A DNA stretch of 64,000 nt from G965247265 sp965247265 (GTDB lineage Bacteria; Pseudomonadota; Gammaproteobacteria; UBA4575), in contig OZ252002.1 of the NCBI GenBank assembly GCA_965247265.1, forward strand, positions 806,001-870,000, given 5' to 3'. The stretch's first letter is position 1. The number at the start of each line of letters is the position of its first letter. The notes under the pieces are model-generated. The model was not told where the DNA came from. It saw only the letters and a program-made list of their open reading frames with translations, and did not search any database. A program made the translations under genes and the position numbers. This document shows positions 33,671-43,497 of this stretch, in pieces.

Positions 33671-35620
33671 ATGGGAACCCCTAAGGAAGAAATGACTCAC
33701 AAACTTACGTTTAGGAAGTTTGAAGATGGAGATTATGAGTGGGGGAATTTTGGTGAAAAGATTTTTGATGCAGATCATTCACATAAGTGTCCCACTTATG
33801 TGCACCGTACACCGCCTTGTCAAGGCAGTTGCCCATCAGGTGAGGACGTTCGTGGCTGGTTGCAAATCGTACGCGGTATTGAAAAACCACCCACAGAAAT
33901 GTCGATGCAGGAATATGCCTTTTTACGCTCGACAAATGCCAACCCTTTCCCATCTATGATGGGTCGAGTTTGCCCTGCTCCGTGCCAAGATGGTTGTAAC
34001 CGCAATCATGTTGAAGACTATGTCGGCATAAATGCTGTAGAACAATATATTGGCGACACAGCATTTGAACAAGGTTTTAAATTTAGCGCGCCGGAATCTT
34101 TAAGCGGTAAAAAAGTCGCTATAATTGGCGGTGGTCCTGCAGGGCTTGCTGCTGCCTACCAATTACGTCGCAAAGGTCATGCCAGTGTAATATTTGATGA
34201 TCATGAAGAACTTGGCGGAATGCTTCGATACGGTATTCCGGGTTATCGCACGCCACGCGAACATTTAGATCACGAAATACAACGTATTCTAGATATGGGT
34301 CAAATCGAAACCCGAATGAATATACGTGTAGGTAAAGATGTTTCTGTTAAGGAATTAGAAGAAGAATTTGATGCCGTTCTTTGGGCACTGGGTTGCCAAT
34401 CAGGTCGTGGCTTACCTGTAGAAGGCGGTGACGCACCAAATTGTGTGGCAGGCGTGAAGTTTTTAGAAGCATTTAATACAGGGCGCTTACATGTTACCGC
34501 GGACCGTGTTGTGTGTGTCGGAGGTGGAGACACATCCATTGATGTTGTATCGGTTGCACGACGACTTGGAAAAATTGAAAAGTTAAATAAAGATGAAGCT
34601 CCAGAGTATGTTATTGGTGGTTATGTTGCACACGACGCAGCATATGCAGCCGCTAGAGAAGGCGCTGATGTAACATTGACCTCTTTATTTGCGCGCGAAG
34701 AAATGACCGCTGCCGAACACGAAGTGCATGATGCCATGCGCGAAGGTGTAAAGATTATGGACGGCGTGATGCCCGTTAAAGTAATAGTAGACGATGATGG
34801 CCGTGCAACGGCATTACGCATGGCAAAATGCAAAATAGAAGAAAATCGTCCAGTTGCCATTGAGGGTACTGAGTTCGATATCGAATGTGACTTAATTGTT
34901 TCAGCGATTGGCCAAGGTGGCGACCTTGAGGGTCTTGAAGAGTTCGACAATGGTCGTGGCCTAATGGATGCAGATAAATTTTACGCTATACCCAATAAAG
35001 AAGGCCATTTTGTTTGTGGTGACATTATTCGCCCCCACTTATTAACAACAGCAATAGGTCAAGCCTCAATAGCTGCCGATAGCATTGATTACTGCTTTAA
35101 TGACCAAAAAAGTAAAAAGCGTCCTAAAGTCGATGTGCATCATTTTAGCTTGTTAGAAAAATTGCTAGAGGCTGGTCTCGAACCTGAAGACTATGACAAA
35201 GGCGCACATCGCGGAACAGATGAAGCAAATTTTTCGATTCATAACTATGAAGATCGTTCTAAACAAGAAATTATCCCGTACGATGAATTATTTTTAGGCC
35301 ACTTTCCATTTGAACCGCGTAATCTGCGTGTAGAGCATGGGCCTGATGCCGAAGAAGTGTTGGGTCACTTTGAAGAACGCATGAACAACTTTACAGATGA
35401 ACAAGCAGTTGAAGAAGCAAACCGCTGTATGAGTTGTGGGATGTGTTTTGAATGTGATAACTGCGTAGTGTATTGCCCGCTAGATGCTGTGTTTCGTGTA
35501 AAGAAAGATGAATCGACGCTAGGGCGTTATGTCGATACCGATTATAATAAATGCATTGGTTGTCATATTTGTGCAGATGTTTGCCCTACGGGATACATCG
35601 ACATGGCCCTAGGCCACTAA
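33671..35620 (+). CDS. dsrL: DsrL, NAD(P)H:acceptor iron-sulfur flavoprotein
   Basis: A 649-residue oxidoreductase that links DsrAB/DsrC redox steps with NAD(P)H. It has the N-terminal cysteine region HRTPPCQGSCPSGED and CPAPCQDGCNRN, the FAD site KVAIIGGGPAGLAAAYQLR and the NAD(P)H site VVCVGGGDTSIDVV. The C-terminal double ferredoxin part follows (CMSCGMCFECDNCVVYCP, CIGCHICADVCPTGYID). CAGGAG precedes ATG 33671. The window has a second member at 21135-23063; this is the operon copy and fits the oxidative type. It lies 61 bases after dsrK. Confidence 0.95.
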   Translation: MGTPKEEMTHKLTFRKFEDGDYEWGNFGEKIFDADHSHKCPTYVHRTPPCQGSCPSGEDVRGWLQIVRGIEKPPTEMSMQEYAFLRSTNANPFPSMMGRVCPAPCQDGCNRNHVEDYVGINAVEQYIGDTAFEQGFKFSAPESLSGKKVAIIGGGPAGLAAAYQLRRKGHASVIFDDHEELGGMLRYGIPGYRTPREHLDHEIQRILDMGQIETRMNIRVGKDVSVKELEEEFDAVLWALGCQSGRGLPVEGGDAPNCVAGVKFLEAFNTGRLHVTADRVVCVGGGDTSIDVVSVARRLGKIEKLNKDEAPEYVIGGYVAHDAAYAAAREGADVTLTSLFAREEMTAAEHEVHDAMREGVKIMDGVMPVKVIVDDDGRATALRMAKCKIEENRPVAIEGTEFDIECDLIVSAIGQGGDLEGLEEFDNGRGLMDADKFYAIPNKEGHFVCGDIIRPHLLTTAIGQASIAADSIDYCFNDQKSKKRPKVDVHHFSLLEKLLEAGLEPEDYDKGAHRGTDEANFSIHNYEDRSKQEIIPYDELFLGHFPFEPRNLRVEHGPDAEEVLGHFEERMNNFTDEQAVEEANRCMSCGMCFECDNCVVYCPLDAVFRVKKDESTLGRYVDTDYNKCIGCHICADVCPTGYIDMALGH

Positions 35621-35653
35621 TCTTGCAAGCGTTTAGTATCTAGGTAAACAAGC

Positions 35654-36142
35654 ATGCGCTGGTTAAGAAGAAAGTTGCTTACACGTTCATTATGGATAAG
35701 CATTTCCATCATATGCGCATCATATATCACGGTATTCGCTGATAGTGCTGAGGATGTCCCTCCTCCAAAATCAAAATACAATGAAGAAACGATTTGTGTT
35801 GAACCTGTCGATATTATGCGTAAAGAGCATTTCGAATTTTTACTCGGGCATCGAGACGAAACCGTCGTTCATGGGATACGAACTACTCAATATAGCTTGA
35901 ATAACTGTATTGATTGCCACATTACACCCAATATTGAAGGCGAATACGCACGTTACTCAGACGAAACTCATTTCTGTGCAAGTTGTCATCAGTTTGCTGC
36001 GGTGAATATTGACTGTTTCCAGTGTCATGCAGATCGTCCTGAAGAAGCAATTCGCAATTCACTCAGTCCGAATCAAACTGTCGATGCTCAATCTAAAAAT
36101 ATCCATCAGTACCTTGAACTAAGTGAAAAGGATACTTACTGA
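35654..36142 (+). CDS. dsrJ: DsrJ, periplasmic triheme cytochrome c
   Basis: A 162-residue cytochrome of the DsrMKJOP complex. A basic start and one hydrophobic helix (residues 10-29) anchor or export it. Three haem-c motifs are visible: CIDCH, CASCH and CFQCH. Cys48 (EETICVEP) fits the unusual cysteine haem ligand known for DsrJ. Short length is typical. It lies 33 bases after dsrL and 43 before dsrO. Confidence 0.95.
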   Translation: MRWLRRKLLTRSLWISISIICASYITVFADSAEDVPPPKSKYNEETICVEPVDIMRKEHFEFLLGHRDETVVHGIRTTQYSLNNCIDCHITPNIEGEYARYSDETHFCASCHQFAAVNIDCFQCHADRPEEAIRNSLSPNQTVDAQSKNIHQYLELSEKDTY

Positions 36143-36185
36143 AAGTAATCTTAAAATTTGAAAAACATACCTTTCCAATAATTAA

Positions 36186-36941
36186 ATGAGCTATAAATTA
36201 AAAATTGATGAAGTTGACTCAGATCGTCGTGACTTTCTTCGTGGTGCCGCAGCAGTAGGCGGACTCACCATTGCGCCTGGAGTAATTTTATACCAAACCG
36301 CAACTGCAAAACCTGCAGACCAAGCCGTAAGCAGTCAACAGCGGTGGGGTATGTTGGTAAATACTAACGCGTGCCAAGAAGATTGCAATGCATGTATAAC
36401 TGCATGTAATGAAGAGCATGGATTATGGAGCTTGGATCGTCCAAAAACGGACGCGCAGTGGATACGTAAACTAAATGTTAAAGATAAACAAACCGGGCAC
36501 GTGACGTCACTGCCCATGATGTGTCAACACTGTGAGCATCCTCCGTGCGTCGATGTATGTCCTACAAGTGCTTCTTTTCGCCGTGAAGATGGTATTGTTT
36601 TGGTAAACAAGCATACCTGCATAGGTTGTCGTTATTGCATGATGGCGTGCCCCTACAAAGCACGCTCATTTATTCATGAACCATTGCAAGATCAACTGCC
36701 GCAATCACCACGCGGGAAAGGCTGTGTTGAAAGTTGCACTTTGTGTGTACACAAAGTGGATCGTGGTGACAATAACACCGCGTGTGCTGAAGCATGTGCA
36801 AAAGATGGCCATCACGCACTTTTATTTGGAGATTTAAATGATTCAAATAGTGAAATTTCAATACAACTAAAAAAGTATGGTGGAACACAAATACGTGCGG
36901 ATTTAGGTCTCAACACCGGCGTTCGATATCAAGGTATTTAA
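36186..36941 (+). CDS. dsrO: DsrO, periplasmic ferredoxin-like Fe-S protein
   Basis: A 251-residue protein with a Tat signal (DRRDFLRGAAAVGG) and four cysteine motifs for [4Fe-4S] clusters: CQEDCNACITACNEEHG, CQHCEHPPCVDVCP, CIGCRYCMMACPYKARS and CTLCVHKVDRGDN with CAEAC. It transfers electrons between DsrJ and the NrfD-like DsrP. Only three bases separate it from dsrP. Confidence 0.95.
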   Translation: MSYKLKIDEVDSDRRDFLRGAAAVGGLTIAPGVILYQTATAKPADQAVSSQQRWGMLVNTNACQEDCNACITACNEEHGLWSLDRPKTDAQWIRKLNVKDKQTGHVTSLPMMCQHCEHPPCVDVCPTSASFRREDGIVLVNKHTCIGCRYCMMACPYKARSFIHEPLQDQLPQSPRGKGCVESCTLCVHKVDRGDNNTACAEACAKDGHHALLFGDLNDSNSEISIQLKKYGGTQIRADLGLNTGVRYQGI

Positions 36942-36944
36942 TTC

Positions 36945-38159
36945 ATGGAAACTACACGCTTTAGCTCGATCCAAGCAAATTCAGCTCAATATTGGATTTT
37001 ATTAGGTGCATTAGGCTTTGCGACATTAGTTGGCGTGCTGTCTGCACATCATATGGACTTAGAAGGACACCATATAACAGGCATGAGCAATCAAATTGTG
37101 TGGGGCTTCCCTCATGTCGTAGCTATCTTTTTAATTGTCGCAGCATCAGGCGCCTTAAATGTTGCATCGATATCGTCTGTATTCGGAAAAATAGACTACA
37201 AACCTCTTGCTAGGTTATCCGGCTTACTTGCTATTGCTTTGCTCGTTGGAGGACTCGCCATTCTTGTGCTCGACCTGGGTAGACCAGATCTCCTCATAGT
37301 TGCAATGACAACGTATAACTTTAAATCCATCTTTGCCTGGAATATCTTTTTATATACTGGGTTCATTTTCATTACAGCAATATATATATGGATGATGATG
37401 GAAAGAAAAATGAACAAATACAGTAGACTGGCTGGATTCATCGCATTTATATGGAGGCTCATGCTAACAACCGGTACTGGATCAATATTTGGCTTTTTAG
37501 TCGCACGCCAGGCCTATGATGCAGCAATTATGGCGCCATTATTTATCATCATGTCGTTTGCTTTCGGTCTGGCAATTTTTATTTTAGTTCTACAAGCAAG
37601 TTACACTTTAACCCATCGATCACTTGGGGATGCAATCATTGCAAAATTAAAAAATTTGCTAGGCATCTTTGTTGCAACCGTATTGTATTTTGTAATGGCA
37701 TACCATCTCGCTAATTTGTATGCCACAGAACATCACGGCATCGAGAATTTTATTCTTTTAAATGGAGGGATATACACATTTTTATTTTGGGTTGTACAAA
37801 TTTTGTTTGGTTGTGTTATCCCACTTGCAATTGTGTTTATTAAACCTATGAGTCAATCCAGAAGCATGATTTCAATAGCCTCTATCCTGGTAATTATTGG
37901 TGGACTCGCTCAAGTGTATATCATTGTTATTGGTGGACAAGCTTATCCACTCGTACTATTTCCAGGTATGGAGGAATCAAGTAGCTTTTTCGATGGTGTG
38001 GTCGCGGAATATGCGCCAAGCATTTTTGAAATACTGTTGGGCATTGGTGGTATATGCATGGCATTAGCGATTGTAACGATTTGTATAGCAATACTAGACT
38101 TTATGCCAGAAAGCCTTTCTGATAAAGCGCTCAACTTAAAATCCTCAGATGCATCATAA
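36945..38159 (+). CDS. dsrP: DsrP, NrfD-like quinone-interacting membrane protein
   Basis: A 404-residue polytopic membrane protein of the NrfD/PsrC family with about ten hydrophobic helices (first helix YWILLGALGFATLVGVL). It is the second membrane subunit of DsrMKJOP and lacks cofactor motifs, as is usual. It completes the transmembrane complex and is followed 46 bases later by dsrN. Confidence 0.94.
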   Translation: METTRFSSIQANSAQYWILLGALGFATLVGVLSAHHMDLEGHHITGMSNQIVWGFPHVVAIFLIVAASGALNVASISSVFGKIDYKPLARLSGLLAIALLVGGLAILVLDLGRPDLLIVAMTTYNFKSIFAWNIFLYTGFIFITAIYIWMMMERKMNKYSRLAGFIAFIWRLMLTTGTGSIFGFLVARQAYDAAIMAPLFIIMSFAFGLAIFILVLQASYTLTHRSLGDAIIAKLKNLLGIFVATVLYFVMAYHLANLYATEHHGIENFILLNGGIYTFLFWVVQILFGCVIPLAIVFIKPMSQSRSMISIASILVIIGGLAQVYIIVIGGQAYPLVLFPGMEESSSFFDGVVAEYAPSIFEILLGIGGICMALAIVTICIAILDFMPESLSDKALNLKSSDAS

Positions 38160-38205
38160 GTGGGAAATGAACTGAGCACTAATATTTAAGTGCTCTCATA
38201 AACTC

Positions 38206-39567
38206 GTGGCACATGTATTAATTTCCGCCGCTCACAAATCTTCCGGTAAAACGGTTTTATCACTTGGAATATGTGCGTTACTACGTAATAAAGGTCTTAA
38301 TGTCCAAACATTTAAAAAAGGCCCTGATTATATTGATCCAATGTGGCTGGCCAAAGCCACTCAAAATAATTGTTATAACCTCGATTTTTGGACGCAGACA
38401 GAACAAGAAATTAAATCCACATTTGCAACGCATAGTAACAAAGCAGATGTAAGTATCATTGAAGGCAATAAAGGTTTACACGATGGACTTGCAACCGATG
38501 GTAGTAATAGCAATGCGGCTTTAGCAAAATTACTCAATACTCCTGTTGTTTTGATATTAGATACACGTGGCACCATTCGCGGTGTCGCGCCATTAATATT
38601 AGGATACCAACAATTTGATACAGATGTAAATATTGCTGGTGTAATTTTAAATTTTGTGGGCGGGAATCGTCATGCTGCAAAACTAACAAATGTCCTTGAG
38701 CGCTACACCGATATTCCAATTCTAGGCACTGTACAACGCAACGTTGAACTTGATTTAGTAGAACGCTACCTAGGCTTAATGCCCAGCAATGAAGATCAAC
38801 GTGCTCAAGAAAAAGTTTTGCGCATCGCAAATAACATTGAAGAGCAAATAGACATCGATCGTATTTTAGAAATCTCGCAAACCACTCCCTCTATAAAAAT
38901 TACTAGCACACAGCATTCAAATGTCCAGAATAGTGGGTTGAAAATAGCGTACGCCAAAGATGAAGCATTTGGATTTTATTATGCAGACGACTTGGACGAA
39001 TTTGCACGGCATGGCGCACAACTACTACCCTTTGATTCCTTGCATGACACAGCATTGCCGGATGCGGATGCACTGTTTATTGGAGGCGGATTCCCAGAAA
39101 AGCGCATGCAACAACTCGCTAACAATACGCTTCTCAAACAAAATATATTTAATGCTATAAACCAGGGAATGCCCGCTTATGCAGAATGTGGTGGTTTGAT
39201 GTATTTATGCAATTCAATCGCCTTCAATTCTGAAAAATGTAATATGGTTGGAATTATAAATGCTGATTGTGAGATGCTTGATAAGCCAATAGGGCGTGGC
39301 TACACCTTGCTAGAAAATAATACTAACCATCTTTGGGCAAATCCTTCATCAAGCCCTATTTCAGGTCATGAATTTCACTATTCTAAACTTACGCGCGTTT
39401 CAAAAGATATTAACTATGCGTATACAGTAAAAAGAGGGTTTGGTGTGAATGGAGAAGAAGACGGCATCATCTATAAGAATCTTATCGCCTGCTATGCGCA
39501 TCAAAGAAATACATCTCAAAATCAATGGATTTCTAAATTTATTGATTTTATAAATACCTGCACTTAA
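38206..39567 (+). CDS. dsrN: DsrN, CobB/CbiA-like siroheme amidase
   Basis: A 453-residue amidotransferase of the cobyrinic acid a,c-diamide synthase type. The N-terminal P-loop ISAAHKSSGKTVLSLG and KKGPDYIDPMW, and the C-terminal glutaminase-like part with GGGFPEKRM, AYAECGGLMYL (nucleophile Cys) and SGHEFHYSKL are visible. DsrN is thought to amidate siroheme for DsrAB. Start is GTG 38206. It is not for cobalamin in this context, although the fold is shared. Confidence 0.93.
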   Translation: MAHVLISAAHKSSGKTVLSLGICALLRNKGLNVQTFKKGPDYIDPMWLAKATQNNCYNLDFWTQTEQEIKSTFATHSNKADVSIIEGNKGLHDGLATDGSNSNAALAKLLNTPVVLILDTRGTIRGVAPLILGYQQFDTDVNIAGVILNFVGGNRHAAKLTNVLERYTDIPILGTVQRNVELDLVERYLGLMPSNEDQRAQEKVLRIANNIEEQIDIDRILEISQTTPSIKITSTQHSNVQNSGLKIAYAKDEAFGFYYADDLDEFARHGAQLLPFDSLHDTALPDADALFIGGGFPEKRMQQLANNTLLKQNIFNAINQGMPAYAECGGLMYLCNSIAFNSEKCNMVGIINADCEMLDKPIGRGYTLLENNTNHLWANPSSSPISGHEFHYSKLTRVSKDINYAYTVKRGFGVNGEEDGIIYKNLIACYAHQRNTSQNQWISKFIDFINTCT

Positions 39568-39618
39568 AGATGTATTAATATTACGTCTGCTAAATAATAA
39601 ATCAGTTGGATATACAGC

Positions 39619-39945
39619 GTGACAATTGAAATTACAAAAAATGCTGCAGAACAAATTAAAAAATCTGCAATTGAATCTGAATTAGAAAAATTGCCACTGC
39701 GAATTGCTGCAACGCATAACAAAGATAAATCTATTCATTATGCACTGGGCTTTGATGATGTCGGTAACAGCTCTGATGACGACCTTAAATTTAAGTCTAA
39801 TGGAATAAACATTATTGTATCTAAGTCTAGTTTTGAATTGCTTGATGGAACAACGCTGGACTATGTTGAATTGGAACCCAAACAATTCAATTTTGTATTT
39901 TTAAATCCAAACGATCCACACTATTCACCGCCTACAGAAGAATAG
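39619..39945 (+). CDS. dsrR: DsrR, IscA-like protein without cluster ligands
   Basis: A 108-residue A-type-scaffold-like protein. It begins VTIEITKNAAEQIKKSAIE and keeps the beta-sandwich fold (LGFDDVGN, IIVSKSSFELLDGTTLDYVE). The cysteine ligands of IscA are missing (ends FLNPNDPHYSPP), as in the DsrR family, which acts after transcription on dsr expression. GTG 39619 is the start. It is the last clear dsr gene; dsrS does not follow here. Confidence 0.9.
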   Translation: MTIEITKNAAEQIKKSAIESELEKLPLRIAATHNKDKSIHYALGFDDVGNSSDDDLKFKSNGINIIVSKSSFELLDGTTLDYVELEPKQFNFVFLNPNDPHYSPPTEE

Positions 39946-39989
39946 TTTGAAATACTGTATTTACCATTGATTAGGCATCACTGCGCCAC

Positions 39990-40514
39990 ATGAAAACTTT
40001 CATGTTATTAATAATATTTTTACTTGCTGCCATTATTGCAGGGGGAAATTTTATTCCTACAGATTATGTAATTCATAAAAATATAATACTATCGTCCTCA
40101 CCATCACACATACATAAATATGTTGGCGACTTACAATATTGGGAAAGATGGATGCCATGGAAAAACGAAAACCCAAATATGGAAATAACCACAAGTGAAA
40201 AAACTACAGGAATCGGTGCAAATCAAAGCTGGAAGGATGATCATGGAGGCGGGTCACTAGTTATCACAGCGTGGTCTCCAGACAAAGGCATTGAGTACGA
40301 CCTATTCTTTAAGGCCGGAAAATATAAATGCAAAAGCACAATCAAATATCAATCAATTTCTGCTACTAAAATCAAGGTAACTTGGACTATGCATGGCGAT
40401 ATAAGTATGCCCATTATTGGCGGGTATATTGCGTACTACATGAAATACTCAATTGGGCCTGAGTTTAATAAAGGGTTACAAAAACTAAAACTAGTGGTTG
40501 AGCAAGATGCATAA
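39990..40514 (+). CDS. membrane-anchored SRPBCC-family protein
   Basis: A 174-residue protein with one N-terminal hydrophobic helix (MLLIIFLLAAIIAGGNFIP) and then a START/Bet v1-like SRPBCC domain (HIHKYVGDLQYWERWMPWK, KTTGIGANQSWKDDHGGGSL). Proteins of this kind bind hydrophobic ligands; none is known here. It starts 44 bases after dsrR and may be co-transcribed with the dsr tail, but it is not a known dsr gene. Confidence 0.78.
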   Translation: MKTFMLLIIFLLAAIIAGGNFIPTDYVIHKNIILSSSPSHIHKYVGDLQYWERWMPWKNENPNMEITTSEKTTGIGANQSWKDDHGGGSLVITAWSPDKGIEYDLFFKAGKYKCKSTIKYQSISATKIKVTWTMHGDISMPIIGGYIAYYMKYSIGPEFNKGLQKLKLVVEQDA

Positions 40515-40677
40515 AAAGCACAATTAATTTAGGCTTAAAACTGTAATATTGCGAATAACATAATTTAATTGCTGACAACTGGCAGATTTACCTTACTAAC
40601 GGTCTACTACACTATTCGAGTTGCTGCATGAACTCGATACACTCATATCAGACACTCTTTAAATAGCTGAGGCTGAT

Positions 40678-41406
40678 ATGCAAATTAGAAACTATTCTTA
40701 CCATTTGTTTATGGTTTTTTCTCTTGCTTTTATACTTTTTTTCAGCGGTTGTGCGACACAATATGTTGCGGAGTCAGATGCAGATCAGCTTGTAGCTGCG
40801 ATGCAAGATTTGCCTGACGTACAACCTTATTTAGCCACAGTAAAGTTCCATCCTAAATTAAACGATCCAACTGGCAAAACAAATGCTAATAATGTTGACT
40901 ATCGTAATTTAAAGAAAATTACATATTCTGAAATTGAGATGCTCAACCTTGCTGGACATGCGAGTATTTTTCGGTGGTTTAATAATGACGGCGAAAATAA
41001 AAATGCACCCGTCCTAAACATTCACGCACGTGTATATAAGATGGACCACTCTATTTCAGTCGACAAAGGACGCATGCACCCCATTGCAAAAACAAAGCTA
41101 GAAGTATTCATAATGGACTCAGAAAACAATCGAATATACGAAAGTTTTTTCACTGCAAAAGCCGAAGGACAACAAGATAAAGTTTTTTGTGATAAGCGTG
41201 ACACGCAGGAAATGTATGGCTACACTATTTATAAGGCCTTAACACTCGCTTTTGAATCTGCTTTTAAAGATATTGCTTATACCTTAGATCTTAAACTATC
41301 AGAATTTGATATCGATGAGATTGACCCACAAAATATCAATATTGCCGATGAAGAAGATATAGATAATGACGGAAAATTCGCAGTAACAGAATATGATGGA
41401 AAATAA
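40678..41406 (+). CDS. putative lipoprotein (DUF3313-like)
   Basis: A 242-residue exported protein. The signal peptide ends with the lipobox LFFSGC, so it should be lipidated at Cys25 and kept in the envelope. The body has mixed alpha/beta character and a conserved-looking middle (VLNIHARVYKMDHSI), and the C-terminal 30 residues are strongly acidic. GAGG precedes ATG 40678. I recall DUF3313-type lipoproteins with similar layout but the assignment is weak. Confidence 0.65.
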   Translation: MQIRNYSYHLFMVFSLAFILFFSGCATQYVAESDADQLVAAMQDLPDVQPYLATVKFHPKLNDPTGKTNANNVDYRNLKKITYSEIEMLNLAGHASIFRWFNNDGENKNAPVLNIHARVYKMDHSISVDKGRMHPIAKTKLEVFIMDSENNRIYESFFTAKAEGQQDKVFCDKRDTQEMYGYTIYKALTLAFESAFKDIAYTLDLKLSEFDIDEIDPQNINIADEEDIDNDGKFAVTEYDGK

Positions 41407-41534
41407 ATAGTAGATTTAATTTTTTATTCCAGCCCAGACATCACTGACTATATCCTTACTACGACAAATACTAGTTTGTTAACAATCTGTATATAAGACG
41501 CTCTGTCTTAATACAATCGTACGTATATAATTAC

Positions 41535-41561
41535 TGGCTCTGACAACGTAAGTGTCAGCCA
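41535..41561 (+). promoter_or_regulatory. hairpin in the leader of the second TonB receptor
   Basis: TGGC-TC-TGACA (41535-41545) pairs with TGTCA-GCCA (41553-41561), leaving a two-base bulge and a seven-base loop. It lies about 65-90 bases ahead of the receptor start. No B12-box sequence is present, so it is not a cobalamin riboswitch. Function unknown. Confidence 0.4.
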
Positions 41562-41625
41562 AACTGCGAGCGTATCCACCATTACAACTAGAACACATCA
41601 TAGGTGTTTTCGATGCCAAAATTTA

Positions 41626-43497
41626 GTGTTAGCGATAGCCCTCTTTTATACGTCATCAGACAATGTATTTGCACAATCTCCTCATACTGAAATTATAGGT
41701 GATCGCGCATTAATAGCGACAGGATTGAATCAGAATGCAGTCACCATAATTAACCGTGATGAAATAGAAAAAAGCGGGAAAAGTAACATAATCGATATAC
41801 TGCAATCTGTGTCTGGCTTATACGTGGATCAATCAAATGGCCTGCAAGCAAGCGGTATTGTATCTATGCGCGGCGCAGACCCTAATTTTACTCTGATAAT
41901 GATCGATGGGGTACGCATGAATAATCCCACCGATTCGCGCGGCGGCACATTTGATTATTCAAGTGTAAGCCTATCTGAAATTGAACGTATCGAAATACTA
42001 AAAGGGGCACAATCTTATGCGTATGGGTCCAGCGCACTTGCAGGCGTCATTGATATAGTTACCAAAAGCTTCAAAAAACATCCCTTTGAACAAAATATTG
42101 AACATGGAAATCGTGGTTGGTTAAACAGCTCCTCGGATTTAAATCACAGTCTAGCTTCAACAAATTTTAGTCTTGCTGCAAATTATCTAGATAGTGGAAA
42201 CCCGCTAAACAAAAGTAATGCAACGCATAAAAACCTCAGTGCCCACATTAATCATGCCTTCAACACTAAACAAACAATAAAACTAATATCACGTTACAGT
42301 GAAGTAAATAAAAACTTCTTTCCTGATGACAGTGGTGGCAAGGAATTTGCACATTTAAATGATCAGCAAAAAACAAACGAGCGCGAATGGGTTGCAAGTG
42401 TCAATATTAATCAGGTTTTAACAGACTCATCACTAATAAATTTTCGCATTAGTCATTTAGAACATAAAAATGACAATGAGTCCCCGGGAATAGCGCCCGG
42501 TATACGCAACCCGTTTGGTATTCCACCTAATCAATCTAATTCTACGTTTCGCAGCACACAACTGATTACTCGATCTACAACATTTTTAAATTCACAAGTT
42601 GCATTTAATGCTGGGCTAGAAGGAAATTTTGAACGCGGTAAAGAATCAGGCTCGATCAACTTTGCAGGAATTGACATCCCTAATCAATATAAAATAGACC
42701 GTGACACGTATGCGTTGTTTGGACAACTTCAATATTCGTTTAATAACGCATTAACTGTAGATCTAGGGTCACGCGTTGATGTTCCAGAAGATTATTCCAC
42801 TCGCTATAGCCCTCAGCTCGCTGCTACGTATTGGTCACAATCACTTAATACTACTTTTAGATTCGATGCGGCCGCGGCATTTAAGTTACCCAGCTTCTTT
42901 GCTCTAGGTAATTCAATTGTAGGCAACCCGTCCTTAAAGCCTGAAACAAGCAATAATTTAAGCTTAAGTACAGCAAGCAATTTTTATGACCAACGCCTAC
43001 TTATTGAATCATCAATTTTCACGAGTGAGTATAAGAACCTAATTGATTTTATTCCAATCCCTATACCATTATTAATCAATCGCTCAAAAGTGAATATATA
43101 TGGAGGAGAATTAAATTTTCGCTTCAACATTCATCCTAAGTTATCTTTGCAATCCAATGTTAGCTATAGCGAAAACAAAATTAAAAGTAGTGACGAAGAA
43201 TTACTCAATCGACCCAATTGGCAATCTTTTATTCAAACTAATTGGCAACCAAAAGATAGCATCAACATTAATATTCAGACATCATATGTTGGCACAGTTA
43301 GAGACTCTTCGATTCCAACAGGAGAAGTTAAACTAGATAATTACGTTCGTGTTGATGCAGCAATCACATGGTCTATGCACCCAAAAGCAACATTACGTGG
43401 CGCGATCGACAATGTGTTTGATGAGCATTATGACCTTGCCATCGGTGTCCCCGCCAATGGAATTACACCTCGAGTCAATTTATCTTTTCAGTATTAA
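41626..43497 (+). CDS. TonB-dependent receptor (BtuB-like), ligand unknown
   Basis: A 623-residue outer-membrane receptor with plug (ITIINRDEIEKSGKSN-like start, SGIVSMRGADPNFTLIMIDG, IEILKGAQSYAYGSSALAGVIDIVTK in pieces) and a beta-barrel ending VNLSFQY. GTG 41626 gives a signal peptide without positive n-region (LAIALFYTSSDNVFAQ). An ATG at 41613 with AGGTG before it is out of frame by one; removing one T would give MPKLVLAIALF, a better leader. So a start error or frameshift is possible. The substrate may be a corrinoid or another metal chelate. Confidence 0.85.
   Translation: MLAIALFYTSSDNVFAQSPHTEIIGDRALIATGLNQNAVTIINRDEIEKSGKSNIIDILQSVSGLYVDQSNGLQASGIVSMRGADPNFTLIMIDGVRMNNPTDSRGGTFDYSSVSLSEIERIEILKGAQSYAYGSSALAGVIDIVTKSFKKHPFEQNIEHGNRGWLNSSSDLNHSLASTNFSLAANYLDSGNPLNKSNATHKNLSAHINHAFNTKQTIKLISRYSEVNKNFFPDDSGGKEFAHLNDQQKTNEREWVASVNINQVLTDSSLINFRISHLEHKNDNESPGIAPGIRNPFGIPPNQSNSTFRSTQLITRSTTFLNSQVAFNAGLEGNFERGKESGSINFAGIDIPNQYKIDRDTYALFGQLQYSFNNALTVDLGSRVDVPEDYSTRYSPQLAATYWSQSLNTTFRFDAAAAFKLPSFFALGNSIVGNPSLKPETSNNLSLSTASNFYDQRLLIESSIFTSEYKNLIDFIPIPIPLLINRSKVNIYGGELNFRFNIHPKLSLQSNVSYSENKIKSSDEELLNRPNWQSFIQTNWQPKDSININIQTSYVGTVRDSSIPTGEVKLDNYVRVDAAITWSMHPKATLRGAIDNVFDEHYDLAIGVPANGITPRVNLSFQY

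Noticed and set aside
38206..39567. CbiA/CobB of cobalamin synthesis
   Set aside because: Located within the dsr operon between dsrP and dsrR, where the DsrN member of the same fold belongs.
41407..41625. A cobalamin riboswitch for the second TonB receptor
   Set aside because: No B12 box or other conserved block; only an unrelated short hairpin.
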